Assembly: GCF_003046315.1 (NCBI RefSeq)
Contig: NZ_PZZP01000001.1
Location: 992,001 to 1,056,000, forward strand
DNA from: Desmospora activa DSM 45169
GTDB taxonomy: Bacteria > Bacillota > Bacilli > Thermoactinomycetales > DSM-45169
Direction: 5' to 3'
DNA: 64,000 nucleotides
The position numbers and the translations under genes are program-made. The number at the start of each line of letters is the position of its first letter. Within the stretch, counting starts at the first letter, position 1. The notes beneath the pieces were generated by a model that was given only the letters and a program-made list of their open reading frames with translations, was not told where the DNA came from and did not search any database. Positions 16,219 to 25,731 of the stretch are shown here, piece by piece.

Positions 16219-16546
16219 AAGCGGCCAAGAACCCGGTGATGTAAGTAACGCCTAAGTACAGAACCATGGTTGACCATTCTTTTTTCACCGCAAATTGTTG
16301 CGCTTCCCAATGCAGGGTGGAGAAAGTGGTATAGGAGCCGAGGAAACCGACACCTGCAAACATTAGGATATTTGGATTTACCTCGGCACCCACCAGCCAA
16401 CCCAGTAGAAACGATCCGCTACTGTTGACCAACCATGTTCCCCACGGCCAGGGTGAGCCGGCTCGGAAATTGAGCCAGCGACTGATGGCAAAGCGGGCGA
16501 TTGCGCCAAAAAAGCCCCCCGCCGCTACCAATCCCCATGTTGTCAT
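16190..16546 (-). CDS. crcB: Fluoride channel Fluc/CrcB, second subunit gene
   Basis: Small four-helix membrane protein (118 residues) of the Fluc family, which exports fluoride as dual-topology dimers. Family signatures are the early GGFFGAIARF, WGTWLVNSSGSFLLG and GVGFLGSYTTFSTLHWE, the last including the Thr-Thr-Phe-Ser track lining the pore and the sodium site region. Its ATG overlaps the stop of the preceding crcB by one base (TAATG), so the two subunits are translationally coupled. Paired crcB genes of this kind usually encode the two halves of a heterodimeric channel. Confidence 0.92.
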   Translation of the reverse strand: MTTWGLVAAGGFFGAIARFAISRWLNFRAGSPWPWGTWLVNSSGSFLLGWLVGAEVNPNILMFAGVGFLGSYTTFSTLHWEAQQFAVKKEWSTMVLYLGVTYITGFLAAFVGLWMGSH

Positions 16547-16959
16547 TATGGGCTTTCTCCCTTCTGTGGAAGGTCAAGCCTCTCCCGTTGCAGATAGAGT
16601 CCTAAGCGCCAACCCACCCAAGCGAGCAGAATTCCCCCCCAGAAGCTGGCCAGCACATAAAACAACCCTAACCATTTGTCTCCGTACATGACAAGCTCCC
16701 ATGTATCGACGTTAAAGGTGGAAAATGTGGTAAATGAACCGATGAGTCCGGTACCCAATGATGTCCGCAATTGCGGGGATAACGACAGTCGTTCGTGAGC
16801 CCATACATTAAACCAGCCTAAAACGAAGCATCCAATCCAATTCTCTGCTAATGTTCCCCAGGGGAAAAGAGGGCCTGTCCATTGATACATGAGAAGATAT
16901 AAACCATATCGCAGTAGAGCGCCTGCGATTCCTCCTACCCCAATCCAAAAATAAACCAT
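16546..16959 (-). CDS. crcB: Fluoride channel Fluc/CrcB, first subunit gene
   Basis: Fluc family protein with four hydrophobic helices. Motifs are GGIAGALLRYGL, WGTLAENWIGCFVLG and GLIGSFTTFSTFNVD. The loop asparagine is preserved as EN rather than the more usual VN. ATG at complement 16959 was chosen (137 residues) because the promoter at 16992-17020 puts the transcript start near 16985 and a GGGAGTGG ribosome binding site lies between the first possible ATG (16980) and this one. I looked for the fluoride riboswitch in the leader and did not see it; the leader is only about 25 bases. Confidence 0.9.
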   Translation of the reverse strand: MVYFWIGVGGIAGALLRYGLYLLMYQWTGPLFPWGTLAENWIGCFVLGWFNVWAHERLSLSPQLRTSLGTGLIGSFTTFSTFNVDTWELVMYGDKWLGLFYVLASFWGGILLAWVGWRLGLYLQRERLDLPQKGESP

Positions 16960-16991
16960 AAAAGTCCACTCCCGATGCATGCGTTGAAATT

Positions 16992-17020
16992 AGTGTAGTT
17001 GACCGTGATAGCGGAGTCAA
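16992..17020 (-). promoter_or_regulatory. Sigma-A promoter of the crcB pair
   Basis: TTGACT and TACACT on the minus strand are separated by 17 bases. The transcript would start about 25 bases before the chosen crcB start. Confidence 0.65.
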
Positions 17021-17212
17021 TCAAATCGGGATGATTAGGGATTAAATCTGTCGTTTTCATCATGATAAAGGGGGCGCGGGATGATTTGGCCGATGGTATG
17101 CATGCCGGATTCTGAGGGTGTGGTTAATGTTTAAATATTTCGTTATGTATGACGGATTTCGCTATAATTTGCAAGTGGAGATTGATAGAATACTAGAGAA
17201 AGGGGGCATTTG

Positions 17213-20107
17213 ATGAAACCGATAAACCTTCGCCGAGTTGCTTGGTTCTGTCTGTTTTTGTTAATTGTCTTGTCCCTCACCATACCTACATCCGTTACTG
17301 CGGAAACCGATCAGGATCAACGATTGCAACAACACTTGGATGCGACAGTGGACAAGCTGTTGGCTGAGTCGGATGCTGCAGGGACTGTCGTTGGATACCA
17401 CGTAATCTCCCTCGATGATGGCCGACAGCTGGCTGGTATGCGGGAGGCGGTGACATTGCTGCCCCATGGTGCGATGCAGTTGTGGACGGCGGCTGCGGCC
17501 TTGGATGCATGGTCTCTGGATAAAACGTTTACGACCCGCGTCTATTTTGATGGGAATATTGATGGCGGAAAATTGCAAGGAGATGTGATTTTGGAAGGAG
17601 GCGGTGATCCCTTCCTGGAAACGGAGGATTTTCATGCATTTGCCCGCGCTTTAAAACAAGCAGGGGTGCGCCATATCAACGGGGACATTGTAGTGGATGG
17701 AAGCCGTTTTGATAACCGTACCCTTGGTACCAGTTGGATGTGGGACCGGGAAGCAGAACCTTCTCACGCCCCGATCGGTGCTTTATCGGTTAACGCCAAT
17801 ACGGTACAGGTGACGGTGGAGGGAAAAGGACGGATTGGAAAAACGCCTCAGGTTACCGTTACACCGGCATCCTCCGCTTTTGAAGTGATCAACCAGGCCA
17901 AGGTGGTACCAGGAGATAATGCGAATATCCAGGTGGAGCGAAAACGAGCTTCTGACACCTTTGTCGTATCGGGAACGATTGGTGTTAATCACCCAGCGCT
18001 AAATGAGAAACGGGCTGTCGGTAATCCGGCAGGTTATAGTGGAGCGGTGTTGATAGAAGCGCTGACGCGGGAGGGAATTCGTCTCGATCGTCGTACAAAG
18101 GTGCAGGAGGGGGCAAAAACGGAAAGTGCCCGTGAAGTGATGCGCCATCCCTCACCGCCGGTAAAAGAGTGGGTGGATACTTTGTTGCAGGAGCGTTCTC
18201 CTTGGGTGACGGAGATGACATTGAAGCAATTGGGGGCAGAGCAAACGGGAACAGGGAGTGCGGCCAGAGGGTTGGAGGTGGTGCGTGCCTTTGCCCGAGA
18301 GCAAGCAAAAGTGAATGAAAATTGGCAACCGCGCGACGGATCGGGCAATTCTCGTATGGGAGTAATGTCATCACAACAGATGACCGCTCTGCTACAGGCG
18401 ATGGATCAACATCCGCTAAGAGAAGATTTTTTTGCTCGTTTGCCGGTAGCGGGAGAGGATGGATTGCTACAAGATCGCATGAACGGTACGGCGGCGGAAG
18501 GGAAGGTACGGGCCTATCCCGTCGATGAAGATGAGATCGGTGGATTGACCGGGGTGGTGGAATCCCAGTCCGGGGAGCGTCTTGCATTTTCGCTGATGGT
18601 GAATGCCGGTTTAGAGCGCCAGGCGGTTGAGGAGATGGAAGATGCTTTCGGGGTGGCGCTCGCTTCCTATCCTGAGCTGCCTGCGACAGTTGATGATAAA
18701 GCGAAAAGCCAAGCTTATCCGATGGCGGAAGTGCTGGATCCGTTGTTGGACCAGGACGAATACGACGGCATCCTTCATGGTGTGATGGTGAAATCGCTGG
18801 ATCGAGACGAGGTGATGTATGATCGTCATTCACAATCATTGCTCACTCCCGCCTCCAATACGAAGCTGTTTACATCTGCTGCTGCTTTGGCTGCGCTTGG
18901 TGAGGATTATCGTTTTCAGACCGATCTCTATCTCGATGGAAAGATAAGTGACGGTGTATTAACAGGGGATCTTGTGCTGCGGGGCGGTGGAGACCCCAGC
19001 TTGGCGACAAAAGGAAATCTGCAGGTGCAGGATGGTCCTACCCTGGATGCGATGGTGGAGGAGTTGAAGCAGTCGGGGATTCGGCGGGTAAACGGCGATA
19101 TTCGGGTGGACGATACCTTTTTTACCGGGCCGGAATACGGCAAGGGTTGGGCGTGGGACAACGAGGACGCCTACTATCAATCCCAGATTTCCGCCCTTTC
19201 TATTAATCGGGGCACTGTGCGCTTTGATTATCTGCCGGGGGAGAAGGCGGGCGATCCCATCCAATTAGAGATGACACCAGAGACGGATTATGTGGATGTA
19301 GAGGTGGATGTGGTGACCGGTGAAGCAGGTTCCGCCAATACATTAAAAATCGAGCGAGAAAGAGGAACCAATCGTATTCGCTTAAGCGGCCACTTGCCAG
19401 CGGATTTTACCGGGGATTATACGCGGGTGCCGGTGGAAGAGCCTGCCCGCTACACCGGTACGGTTTTAAAAGAGATGTTGGAAGAGGAAGGTGTCCACTT
19501 TCACCCGCAGACCCGTGTGAAAAAAGGCAAAGCACCGACGGGTGATGCGGACTTCACCTATTTTTCACCAACCTTGCCGGAAGTCGTTTCCTACTTAAAC
19601 AAGGTGAGCGATAACGTTTACGCGGAGATGATTCTGCAAACCTTGGGCCGGGAAAGCGGCGGTGACGGATCGGCGCGAGCAGGAGAAAAAGAGGTAGAAA
19701 AATGGATCCAGGCATGGGGGATCGATACACCTTTTCGCTTATGGGATGGATCGGGCTTAACCCGCTACAACCTGATTTCTCCGGAGCAGTTAGTCACCTT
19801 GCTGGCGGCGCAGACACAAGAGGAGCATTTTGCCGCTTTTGAGCAATCGTTGCCGCTGGCAGGGGTAGACGGCACCTTGCGCACTCGTATGCGTGGAACA
19901 CCAGCGGAAGGGAATTTGCGCGGAAAAACGGGCTCTCTCACCCATGTCAGCACTTTGGCCGGTTATGTGACCACAGAGGATGGAGAACGATTGGCGTATG
20001 CCATCATGATGAATGGTTACACCCCGGAGTCGGAACAGGCGTTGCAAAATCGGATCGGAGCGGAGATGGCGGGATTTCAACGTCAATGGGGAGGGGATGA
20101 GCAGTGA
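17213..20107 (+). CDS. Tandem S13 D-alanyl-D-alanine carboxypeptidase (PBP4 type), first half inactive
   Basis: Exported penicillin-binding protein containing two complete PBP4/DacB-type domains in 964 residues, twice the usual length. A signal peptide covers about residues 1-31. The second domain has all three motifs: Ser548-Asn-Thr-Lys551 (PASNTKLFT), Ser799-Asp-Asn801 and Lys905-Thr-Gly907. The first domain aligns with it throughout (LEGGGDP against LRGGGDP) but its motifs are lost: PHGAMQLWT replaces the SxxK motif at residues 86-89, SPW replaces SxN near 329, and no KTG is present. The first half is thus a pseudoenzyme, perhaps for substrate binding or assembly. ATG 17213 follows AAGGGGG. 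The next gene, a GHL10 glycosidase, overlaps the stop, implying joint peptidoglycan work at the cell surface. Confidence 0.9.
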   Translation: MKPINLRRVAWFCLFLLIVLSLTIPTSVTAETDQDQRLQQHLDATVDKLLAESDAAGTVVGYHVISLDDGRQLAGMREAVTLLPHGAMQLWTAAAALDAWSLDKTFTTRVYFDGNIDGGKLQGDVILEGGGDPFLETEDFHAFARALKQAGVRHINGDIVVDGSRFDNRTLGTSWMWDREAEPSHAPIGALSVNANTVQVTVEGKGRIGKTPQVTVTPASSAFEVINQAKVVPGDNANIQVERKRASDTFVVSGTIGVNHPALNEKRAVGNPAGYSGAVLIEALTREGIRLDRRTKVQEGAKTESAREVMRHPSPPVKEWVDTLLQERSPWVTEMTLKQLGAEQTGTGSAARGLEVVRAFAREQAKVNENWQPRDGSGNSRMGVMSSQQMTALLQAMDQHPLREDFFARLPVAGEDGLLQDRMNGTAAEGKVRAYPVDEDEIGGLTGVVESQSGERLAFSLMVNAGLERQAVEEMEDAFGVALASYPELPATVDDKAKSQAYPMAEVLDPLLDQDEYDGILHGVMVKSLDRDEVMYDRHSQSLLTPASNTKLFTSAAALAALGEDYRFQTDLYLDGKISDGVLTGDLVLRGGGDPSLATKGNLQVQDGPTLDAMVEELKQSGIRRVNGDIRVDDTFFTGPEYGKGWAWDNEDAYYQSQISALSINRGTVRFDYLPGEKAGDPIQLEMTPETDYVDVEVDVVTGEAGSANTLKIERERGTNRIRLSGHLPADFTGDYTRVPVEEPARYTGTVLKEMLEEEGVHFHPQTRVKKGKAPTGDADFTYFSPTLPEVVSYLNKVSDNVYAEMILQTLGRESGGDGSARAGEKEVEKWIQAWGIDTPFRLWDGSGLTRYNLISPEQLVTLLAAQTQEEHFAAFEQSLPLAGVDGTLRTRMRGTPAEGNLRGKTGSLTHVSTLAGYVTTEDGERLAYAIMMNGYTPESEQALQNRIGAEMAGFQRQWGGDEQ

Positions 20108-21594
20108 AAAAGGGGATTGCCTTTATCCTGGTGGCGGTGATGGTCATGCTTCTGCCGTTGGAAGCCGTCGGTAGCAATCAGAGGGAAGAGTGGCGGGCGT
20201 TTTGGGTGGATGCCTTCCATGACGGCTTCAAGACACCGCAACAGGTGGACCGGCTATTGGAGGATGTGCGTCGCGCCAATGCAAATACAGTCGTTGTACA
20301 GGTGCGCCGCCGTGGAGATGCTTACTTTAACCGCGCGTTGGAACCGCGTACGGAAGATCCTGCGTTAACTCCGGGCTTTGACGCTTTGCAGGATCTAATC
20401 GATAAAGCTCATGCATCGGAACCTCGTATCGAGGTGCATGCTTGGTTGGCCACCCTGCCGATTTGGAATTCAGCGACACCGCCTCAATCTCCAGAGCATG
20501 TGTTTAATCGTCATGGTGTCGGTGCACAGGGGCGAGATTACTGGCTGATGGAACGAGTAGATGGTGTCAATCGTAGCGGCGCTGATTATGTATTGGACCC
20601 CGGTCATCCGGATGCGGTGGATTATACCGTTGATCAATATGTGAACGTGGTGCGCCAGTATGCGGTGGATGGGATTCACTTGGATTTGGTTCGCTATATG
20701 GGGCCGGATTGGGGTTATAACCCCACCAGTTTGCAACGATTTCAAAACCAAACCGGCAGAGCCGACCGCCCAGATCCCCAAGATGAGGAGTGGAAGGAGT
20801 GGCGGCGTCAACAAGTAGATCATCTGATGCGCCAGGTTTATCTGCGTTCTATCGCAGTTCGGCCAGAGGTAAAAGTGTCGGCGGCGGTGATCGCCTGGGG
20901 AGCCGGCCCCGCTACTGATGAGGAATACCGCCGCTCTGCCCCGATGCAGGAGGTGATGCAGGACTGGGACGGTTGGTTGGAGGAAGGGATTATCGATCTG
21001 GCGATGCCGATGAACTATGATCGAGAACATGTTCCTGATCAACGCCAGTGGTACGATCAATGGATCACCTGGCAAAAAGATCGTCCCTATGATCGTCATA
21101 TCGCCGCCGGACCCGGAATCTATCTTAACACCATTGACGGCAGTTTGGCCCAGATTGCACGGGCTCAAGCTCCTTCTGCCTCTGGAAATCATTTGGCGGG
21201 AGTCAGTTTATACAGCTATGCCGTCACCGATATGGACAATCAACCGCGGGAAGCTTTTTTGCAAGCGTTGACCGCCGGAACAGATAACCAATCGGCGGTA
21301 TTTGCAGAACCCGCCACTGTGCCGTCCATGCCGTGGAAATCATCATCACAGCGGGGCCATCTGATGGGAACCATCCACAATCCCGCCGGTGAGCCTCTAG
21401 ATGGAGCGGTTGTAGAGCTTAAGCAGGGGAATCAATGGATTCAACTGCAGACAGATGGTAACGGTTTTTTTGGTAAAACGGATTTAAAAGCGGGTATGTG
21501 GAAGGTACGATTGCTTACCGCCACAAATGCCAATCCTGCCCAGCAGACCATACGAGTGGAAGCAGGACAGGTGGCGGAGATGGAGTGGCGTTAG
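20104..21594 (+). CDS. Secreted GHL10-type glycosidase with C-terminal beta-sandwich domain
   Basis: Protein of 496 residues with a signal peptide (KKGIAFILVAVMVMLLPLEAVGS), then a TIM-barrel of the glycoside hydrolase-like 10 (DUF187/YngK) family: EEWRAFWVDAFHDGFK, ANTVVVQVRRRGDAYF, EVHAWLATLPIW, DGIHLDLVRY and DLAMPMNYDRE. The last 85 residues (GHLMGTIHNPAGEPLDGAVVELK onward) form a carboxypeptidase-regulatory-like domain, common as a surface module. Relatives are thought to act on cell wall glycans; catalytic acid residues are not proven. GTG 20104 overlaps the TGA of the tandem carboxypeptidase gene, so the two proteins are made together. Confidence 0.85.
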   Translation: MKKGIAFILVAVMVMLLPLEAVGSNQREEWRAFWVDAFHDGFKTPQQVDRLLEDVRRANANTVVVQVRRRGDAYFNRALEPRTEDPALTPGFDALQDLIDKAHASEPRIEVHAWLATLPIWNSATPPQSPEHVFNRHGVGAQGRDYWLMERVDGVNRSGADYVLDPGHPDAVDYTVDQYVNVVRQYAVDGIHLDLVRYMGPDWGYNPTSLQRFQNQTGRADRPDPQDEEWKEWRRQQVDHLMRQVYLRSIAVRPEVKVSAAVIAWGAGPATDEEYRRSAPMQEVMQDWDGWLEEGIIDLAMPMNYDREHVPDQRQWYDQWITWQKDRPYDRHIAAGPGIYLNTIDGSLAQIARAQAPSASGNHLAGVSLYSYAVTDMDNQPREAFLQALTAGTDNQSAVFAEPATVPSMPWKSSSQRGHLMGTIHNPAGEPLDGAVVELKQGNQWIQLQTDGNGFFGKTDLKAGMWKVRLLTATNANPAQQTIRVEAGQVAEMEWR

Positions 21595-21965
21595 AGGTGT
21601 GAGAAAAAGAGATTGTCCCGGTATCTTGATCGTGCTTAGGGAGGGATGGGTTTCCTACTGTGCGATTTTGGTTACGTATAACAAGACCTGGGAGCGAAGC
21701 GACCAAGGGAGCTTATGCTGGTGAGTGCATGGAACGAAGATGGAAATCGAATCCCGTTCTCTGCAAATGATAGCAAGAACAACTTTTGCTGATGGGGACT
21801 AGTGGCGTCTTGTTAGACGAGGAAATAGATGGAACAGTTTAAATACTTCATCTGGATCGTAAATGTTGGAGTAAGTTCCGGCTCCTTGGCTGATGACGAT
21901 GGAGTGGTATGGACCCATAGCGGAAAGTTGTGATACCGATCTTCGTATGCAGTGGTAGAAAAAAT

Positions 21966-22002
21966 AATCCCGAACTCCAACGGCGATGGGAGTGTCGGGA
22001 TT
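21966..22002 (+). terminator. Thirteen-base-pair hairpin downstream of the GHL10 gene
   Basis: AATCCCGAACTCC pairs with GGAGTGTCGGGATT (one bulged G). It has little T-run. The stretch 21595-21965 before it shows no convincing gene on either strand. Confidence 0.5.
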
Positions 22003-22015
22003 TGTCAGAAGTTTG

Positions 22016-22047
22016 ACGACGACCTTAACTGAAAAGGCGTCGTTTTT
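22016..22047. terminator. Terminator between convergent units
   Basis: ACGACGACC pairs with GGCGTCGT (one bulge), then TTTTT on the plus strand. It lies just past the stop of the large membrane protein gene on the minus strand and can serve both directions. Confidence 0.6.
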
Positions 22048-22062
22048 CTTTTAATGAATGCC

Positions 22063-25000
22063 TTATTTCCATTGAGCAAACTTCTGTCGAAACTGTTGCC
22101 ACTTTACCTGCCAGATGGGAGTCACTTTTCTCTCTTTCATCTGCTTTTGCCATTCATATACACTGGCAACCGCGATGAGCAGCGTACCGGACAACAATAG
22201 GTAGACCCACCATGGAATCAATCCCCACAACGGTAGAGACTGTACAAACAGATTGAGCAAGATTACCGTTACGCCAACTGAAAAATATGATTTAATACGG
22301 TAATGCAGTCCGCCGAGTACGGAGAGTAGGGCGAGCACACCGATTTTTAACGCATCAGCTACAGTGTGGCTGTGAATCGCATTGGTGACGAGTATAATCG
22401 TGACAATAACGAGCACACCCCACTGGAGGCGGTGCATCGTTTTTTCGTACTCTTTCCATGTATATTTGCTTAAGAAAATCGTCCAGAGAATCGCGGGCAA
22501 TAGATACACTTCATTGATCAGGAAATCATCGATATCTAGATTGATCACAACGGTGTAGTAGGGGATGAGAAAGCTCAGCCAGAGCATCGTTTTTACTACT
22601 TTAATATCAAAAGGTGTTCGGTGTAATTGCAAGTACAAAAAGAGCGAGAGCAACAATCCAGGCAATACTTGTAACCAGAGCGGCGAATCGAGATTGAGAT
22701 AATGATACGTCGTTAGAAGGGCATATAGCGCAAAAATCGAATACCAGTCCACTTCTATTTTGAGAAGGGTAGAGGTATTTTCCCAAAAACGGGTGTACAA
22801 CCATCTTCCGGTTCCCGTTAGTATAGCAAAGCAACACAAGTATACAAATACAAAAGTTGTGGTATCGATCCCGAAATAATAATGCCATTGAACGAGAAAT
22901 AGCATCAACATGGACAAGGGCAAAAAGTTAAACAGATGGAGTTGCTGTTGATACAAAAAAGCGAGCATCGTCAATACGTACAAGAGTCCCAGGCCCATAT
23001 CGAACACCATCTGGTCACTAGGTAAATAGAAGGGCAGACTAAACAATCCTAGTAAAGAAAACGGCCGTACATACTGAAGAATACGCTTGCGGTATCCTTT
23101 ACCTAATAGCCATACTAAGGCGAATACGAGATTGCTTAACAGTGGCACATACACATAACGGCCCCAGATCGGCTCATAATAGGAGAGCAATAACATAATC
23201 AGCATGGGGATGTAGGTTAACGAAAGGGTTAGGAAACTCATTTTTACCCACTCGCGATCGGCCCGAAGCGTATGGTATACATAAAATCCTAGCGGCATAA
23301 CAAAAGTGAGTGGATGGATATCGCTAAACAAAAACAAAACCAAACCGATCCCCTGCACCAATCCTAAGTAACCATGGGCGATTCCGGCAAAATACGGTTT
23401 GCTCCCCCTCCCCCATTTGCCTAATAAGTGTGGGGTTGATTGTAACAAGAGGAAGACGGTAAACAGATAAATGGTTAAGCTCTGTGCAGACGTATCCAGC
23501 TTAAAGGTGTGGATCAACGAGAGATAGAAGACGAGGGATGTTAAGCCGACCAGCACCCACGTAGGCTTCCATTTGCTTTTTACCGTCAACCAGGTATACA
23601 TCGCAATACCGATGGCAAACAAGAACGGCACTACAACTGTGGCATCGATGGGCAAAGGTGTAAAAATGAGTAGTAAGCCCAAGGAATAGGTTAGTTGCGA
23701 GATCCAAAAGAAGTTCGCTTCCAATCCTTTGTGGCGGATGATCAACCCCGTACGACTTATCGCGACTAGGATAAGTGTCGATAAACAGAGGTGAAAGGGA
23801 ACGCCGAAGCGGCTACCATAAACCATATTCCAGTCGTGTAACGGTTGGTAGAGAAAGCTGATACTCAAAATCCAGGACAGCGGGATCACAAACTCCAAAC
23901 CGCTGCGAATTGCTTGATTGCGCTGCCTGCGGTACAGGAGAAATGCCGACAAGCCAAATATCGCTAGCAAAAAGGAAGTGGTTAGCCATTTAAGTTGGAT
24001 AAGCGCCGTGATGATGGTGATCATCATGACGAGACCGGCATTGACTAAACTGCTGTTTTTTATCGCTCTTAAATACGGATGGAACGTTTTATAGTAAAAG
24101 CTGAAAAAAAGGAGGGTGGCGATTGTAAACATATAGATTTCTCCAAAGTCCGATAAAAAGGGAAGTAGCCGCCAACTTTCAAAGCCTGTCACTACGATAA
24201 AGACAGAACCTAAGTAAGCGATCATCAGCTTTTTTGTCAAGTGAGCCAGATACGTATAGTGCAGGGCGAGGATTGCATAGGCGATCAGGATGAGCCAGGA
24301 TCCCTCTGTAAAGGAAGCGAGAGAGTGATAACCAGTAAACAAAAAGCCGGCTGCGGACATCCATGCAGCAGTGTATTGAAACATTTTATGTAAATAGGGA
24401 TCATCGTTGAAGGTACTCTGCAAACCGAGAAATACGGACCCAAAAGCGGCGATTAAAATGACATCGATCGTTTGTAGAAATGTATTTTCCACCAATTGAT
24501 AAAAACCATAAGCGAGTAACGCACTAAATACAAACTGGTATTCTTTTGTACGATAGACAAACATCATCGCTAGATATAAACCGGCCGTGATAAACAGATT
24601 AAAACTGTGAAAAATGGCTTGATCATAAATGAATAACATCAGTAGCGAACTGAGGATGAGGTTGGTTTGGGAGTATAGAGGCAATTCTTTCAAGAAGAGA
24701 CGGTACTTCGCTCTATTTTTATTCTTGTGGTAGAGTCCCAACAACGCTGCATTATAAACGATTAAGCCGCAGAAAAATAGATCGCGCGTAAAATAGGCTG
24801 GAGATAGAAGGCTGCCGACAAAAACGGTTGAGGTGATAAATGAGAGCCAGATAAAGAGTCTGGATTGGAACTTAACAGCAGTCCAAGCATAGATCGGTAA
24901 ACATAAAAGGCTGATCAACGCTCCCAATAGATACTTTCCTTCCCCAGTCAAGGATAACCAGGTGCCAAACAGTTGGAAAAAACCCGCCGAGATCAGGATG

Positions 25001-25500
25001 ATCGGGATAAACAAATGGGCCATCGTCAAAAAAGCAAAGGATGTTTTGCGGATCTTTAACCATGTTCCGGATAAGTAGCTGATGCTGTAAAACAAAACAC
25101 TAACCAGGGCGATGGACAATACTTTCATCGGTGCTGTCAGCACGTCCCAAGTACTTGTACCGACGATCAGTCCGCTTGTTAATAACAGCATCACGCCTAA
25201 AATCAAGGTGATCGAAATATTGCGATCTCGAATTTCCTGGGGGCTGCGTTGCGGTTTCACTTTTTCTGTTTTCTTAACGGATTGCTGTGAAGGCTTAAGA
25301 GGTGCCGATTGCTTCTTGTGCTGGGATGAAGGTGGTACCGATGGTGCCGGTTGATGTTGTTGGGTGACAGCCTGCTCATTTTGTGCATAAAAGCGATCAT
25401 ATAGCGATAATAGGTGGTTATAGCTTTTTTCCGATAGATACTGATGGTATTTAAGTTTTTGTAACTCTGATTTAAAAATTTGTCGTCGATGTTCCGACAT
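22063..25500 (-). CDS. Very large polytopic membrane protein, function unknown
   Basis: A 1145-residue protein. Residues 1-95 are hydrophilic: a charged helical start (RRQIFKSELQKLKYHQYLSEKSYNHL) and a Pro/Gln/Lys-rich linker with a PAPSVPPSS stretch. The remainder is about thirty hydrophobic segments of 18-22 residues joined by short loops, ending in a basic tail (KQMKERKVTPIWQVKWQQF). The plan resembles Bacillus proteins annotated as SCO7613 C-terminal domain membrane proteins, whose function is not established. No transport motif, catalytic site or signal peptide stands out. The gene is monocistronic between a terminator at 22016 and the divergent arsR promoter region. The N-terminal soluble part resembles a cytoplasmic oligomerisation helix, but that is a guess. 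Confidence 0.8.
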   Translation of the reverse strand: MSEHRRQIFKSELQKLKYHQYLSEKSYNHLLSLYDRFYAQNEQAVTQQHQPAPSVPPSSQHKKQSAPLKPSQQSVKKTEKVKPQRSPQEIRDRNISITLILGVMLLLTSGLIVGTSTWDVLTAPMKVLSIALVSVLFYSISYLSGTWLKIRKTSFAFLTMAHLFIPIILISAGFFQLFGTWLSLTGEGKYLLGALISLLCLPIYAWTAVKFQSRLFIWLSFITSTVFVGSLLSPAYFTRDLFFCGLIVYNAALLGLYHKNKNRAKYRLFLKELPLYSQTNLILSSLLMLFIYDQAIFHSFNLFITAGLYLAMMFVYRTKEYQFVFSALLAYGFYQLVENTFLQTIDVILIAAFGSVFLGLQSTFNDDPYLHKMFQYTAAWMSAAGFLFTGYHSLASFTEGSWLILIAYAILALHYTYLAHLTKKLMIAYLGSVFIVVTGFESWRLLPFLSDFGEIYMFTIATLLFFSFYYKTFHPYLRAIKNSSLVNAGLVMMITIITALIQLKWLTTSFLLAIFGLSAFLLYRRQRNQAIRSGLEFVIPLSWILSISFLYQPLHDWNMVYGSRFGVPFHLCLSTLILVAISRTGLIIRHKGLEANFFWISQLTYSLGLLLIFTPLPIDATVVVPFLFAIGIAMYTWLTVKSKWKPTWVLVGLTSLVFYLSLIHTFKLDTSAQSLTIYLFTVFLLLQSTPHLLGKWGRGSKPYFAGIAHGYLGLVQGIGLVLFLFSDIHPLTFVMPLGFYVYHTLRADREWVKMSFLTLSLTYIPMLIMLLLSYYEPIWGRYVYVPLLSNLVFALVWLLGKGYRKRILQYVRPFSLLGLFSLPFYLPSDQMVFDMGLGLLYVLTMLAFLYQQQLHLFNFLPLSMLMLFLVQWHYYFGIDTTTFVFVYLCCFAILTGTGRWLYTRFWENTSTLLKIEVDWYSIFALYALLTTYHYLNLDSPLWLQVLPGLLLSLFLYLQLHRTPFDIKVVKTMLWLSFLIPYYTVVINLDIDDFLINEVYLLPAILWTIFLSKYTWKEYEKTMHRLQWGVLVIVTIILVTNAIHSHTVADALKIGVLALLSVLGGLHYRIKSYFSVGVTVILLNLFVQSLPLWGLIPWWVYLLLSGTLLIAVASVYEWQKQMKERKVTPIWQVKWQQFRQKFAQWK

Positions 25501-25675
25501 AGGAACCCACCTTCTTCATGAATTAACAAAATAATATCATTAGCATTCTTTTGCCTCAATAGTAGAAAAAGTTTATTTTGGAAAAATTGGATTGGAACTG
25601 CTGATTACGTATCTGGAGCGTTATTCGTCTGTTCTTATGATAGGGTTTGCTGACATTCCTTTACGGTGCATTTAT

Positions 25676-25731
25676 TTAACCCTTTGGTTGACTGTTTCCT
25701 TGTATTGAATTATACTTAACCACATGGTTGA
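25676..25731 (+). promoter_or_regulatory. arsR-family promoter flanked by two identical-type operators
   Basis: TTGACT (25688-25693) and TATACT (25711-25716) are 17 bases apart. Two copies of TTAACC-N4-GGTTGA lie at 25676-25691 and 25716-25731, exactly 40 bp apart; the first overlaps the -35 box, the second runs from the -10 box over the start codon. The expected transcript start is next to the ATG at 25724, so the mRNA would be leaderless. This predicts tight autorepression by the encoded ArsR protein. Confidence 0.75.

Noticed and set aside
16960-17209. Fluoride riboswitch upstream of the crcB pair
   Set aside because: The leader between the promoter and the start is only about 25 bases and the characteristic pseudoknot sequence was not seen.
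17985-18839. 284-codon minus-strand frame inside the tandem carboxypeptidase gene
   Set aside because: Antisense shadow; proline/histidine-rich translation typical of the complement of a high-GC coding frame.
20470-21192. 240-codon minus-strand frame inside the GHL10 gene
   Set aside because: Antisense shadow of a recognised family; no start signal.
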